Of a DNA stretch of 64,000 nt, positions 62,788 to 64,000 are shown piece by piece; positions within the stretch are counted from its first letter, which is position 1, and each line of letters opens with the position of its first letter. A program made the position numbers and the translations under genes. Source of the DNA: Bacillus sp. S3 (GTDB lineage: Bacteria > Bacillota > Bacilli > Bacillales > Cytobacillaceae); NCBI RefSeq assembly GCF_005154805.1, contig NZ_CP039727.1:2477501-2541500 (forward strand), read 5' to 3'. The notes beneath the pieces were generated by a model. It saw nothing but the letters and a program-made list of their open reading frames with translations. It had not been told where the DNA came from and ran no database searches.

Positions 62788-63990
62788 GTGAAGAAGAAGA
62801 AGTTTATAACAGGACTGGGGATTGTGGCACTTTGTGCAAGCCTTGCGACACCGGTGCTGGCTACCAACTCTCCCAATGGCAATCTTACAAATCCTAACCA
62901 AGAGTATTCAATCAAAGGCTTTACCGATTATGCGGAAATGGTCAAGCAACTGAAGCAAATTGAAAATAACAGCCAGGGCCGGGTTGCTTTGAAGGTGGTT
63001 GGCCAATCCAATAGCGGAAGAGATATTTACCAAGCCCGGGTTGGGAATGGCAAAAAAGTCGTCCTCATTGAAAGTGAGATTCACGGAAATGAAAAAACAG
63101 GGACAGAGGCCATCCTGAACTTGCTTCAGTTTGTCGGTTCCAGCAATTCTCCGGAGGCCAAAAAAATTCGTGATGAAATGACAATCGTTGCACTGCCAAA
63201 AATGAATCCCGATGCATCGGAATTGGATCGCCGCGGAAATTCTATGACTTGGGACGAAGTTGTCGTCAAGTTCCCGCAGCTTGCAGGGACAAGTACGGCA
63301 TGGAATTATTATACAGGCGTTATGCAACAAAGAGATTATACCCAGAATCCAGGGTTTGATGTAAACCGCGACTTTAATCCTGACTTAAATTACGTTCCAA
63401 AGGCTGCGGATTTTCCTGGAAATTCAGCTGGTTCTGGCTGGTACATAACACCGGAGTCGCAAACGGTCCGGGATGTTTATAAGGGCTTACAAAGAGAATT
63501 TGGAAAAGTCGATGTGTTTATTGATCTACATCATCAGGGCCAATACTATGTAGAGGGTACCGATAATCTTGTAACAATGTCCATTTCCGCCATGTTTGTC
63601 TCCGACCCGAGATTGTCAGGGTCGAAATTTGCCAAGTATGCTAAAAACTATAACTTGGAATTCTCGAAGCAAATCAATATGGCCGCATATAATGCGCTGC
63701 AATCCATTGGTGAAAGTTCACCATTCAACAACATCACGCTGTATGACCAAAACATCAATCTGCCTGGAACGGCTCTAGGAAGCTTCGCCTTAAATGGAAG
63801 CGGCACCATTCTCTTTGAGGTAAGAGGCCAATCGCACACTCTGGGGCAAAAGAAACGAGGACAACTCGTCAAGACAGTCGAAACCGGACTGTACGGCATT
63901 CTTAATGGCATCGCTGACGGATCTGTTTATCAGCTCAATCCGGCCGACTACGACAAAATCCCAAAAACCTCTTCCAGACCGTCACTCTAA
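62788..63990 (+). CDS. M14-family zinc carboxypeptidase, secreted
   Basis: The protein of about 400 residues has a signal peptide (FITGLGIVALCASLATPVLA), then the M14 zinc site ESEIHGNEKTGTEA (HxxE), the third ligand in VFIDLHHQGQ and the catalytic Glu in ILFEVRGQ near the C-terminus. It removes C-terminal residues or cleaves peptidoglycan-type peptides. GAGGAG at 62774 places the start at GTG 62788 (eight bases) rather than ATG 62782 (two bases). It ends within the window and follows ggt, another secreted peptidase-like enzyme. Confidence 0.9.
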   Translation: MKKKKFITGLGIVALCASLATPVLATNSPNGNLTNPNQEYSIKGFTDYAEMVKQLKQIENNSQGRVALKVVGQSNSGRDIYQARVGNGKKVVLIESEIHGNEKTGTEAILNLLQFVGSSNSPEAKKIRDEMTIVALPKMNPDASELDRRGNSMTWDEVVVKFPQLAGTSTAWNYYTGVMQQRDYTQNPGFDVNRDFNPDLNYVPKAADFPGNSAGSGWYITPESQTVRDVYKGLQREFGKVDVFIDLHHQGQYYVEGTDNLVTMSISAMFVSDPRLSGSKFAKYAKNYNLEFSKQINMAAYNALQSIGESSPFNNITLYDQNINLPGTALGSFALNGSGTILFEVRGQSHTLGQKKRGQLVKTVETGLYGILNGIADGSVYQLNPADYDKIPKTSSRPSL

Positions 63991-64000
63991 GATGCTGCAG

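Overview
The window is low-GC Gram-positive DNA, most likely from a Bacillaceae chromosome (Bacillus/Neobacillus-like). The signs are AGGAGG-type ribosome sites with many TTG/GTG starts, a ComK-family protein, a GerPB-like spore protein, a class-II-type Rho-independent terminator after almost every gene, gamma-glutamyltransferase, and dispersed palindromes of the GGGTCAGACCC and GGTGCCTGGCACC types. No database search was possible; family names rest on motifs read by eye.

Layout. 1-9 kb looks like ordinary chromosome: a frameshifted secreted S8 protease with cohesin-like and dockerin domains, an alpha/beta hydrolase, a GerPB-like peptide, an exported amidohydrolase and a SEC-C protein. 9.3-15.5 kb is a replication-type module (DnaD-like initiator, DnaB-like helicase, a small unknown), then two tandem DGQHR/DndB-like genes without other dnd genes, then a leader-peptide/attenuator-like region and a comK paralogue. 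15.7-17.4 kb holds a zinc-knuckle protein, an IS66 transposase relic and a serine resolvase.

17.7-49.4 kb is a defence island. In order: a three-gene operon (UvrD helicase-nuclease, type III Mod, type III Res); a decayed 3' half of a tRNA-Val; an operon of SF1 helicase with DUF2726-type nuclease, MazG-like pyrophosphohydrolase and HNH nuclease; an AraC regulator facing a membrane protein; an OLD-type ATPase/TOPRIM gene; an Abi/DRT-like reverse transcriptase; a DUF6602-type protein; a PLD nuclease; an IS21-family element sitting inside an already broken tyrosine recombinase gene; and a Gabija pair (gajA, gajB). Small repeats fill the gaps between these genes: two MITE-like families that often carry terminators, and solo ends of an IS21-like element. 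They look like footprints of repeated module insertion.

49.8-64 kb returns to chromosome-like content: two leader peptides each overlapping or preceding a terminator ahead of an ABC-class ATPase with a damaged start, an ETF beta/alpha pair, a methyltransferase, a GDSL esterase, an aldo/keto reductase, a DinB-family protein, gamma-glutamyltransferase and an M14 carboxypeptidase, with several gene relics between them.

The best candidates for undescribed biology are the UvrD-nuclease/Mod/Res operon, the helicase-DUF2726/MazG/HNH operon, the RT/DUF6602/PLD cluster with a shared promoter sequence, the DGQHR pair next to replisome genes, and the leader RNA in front of comK.
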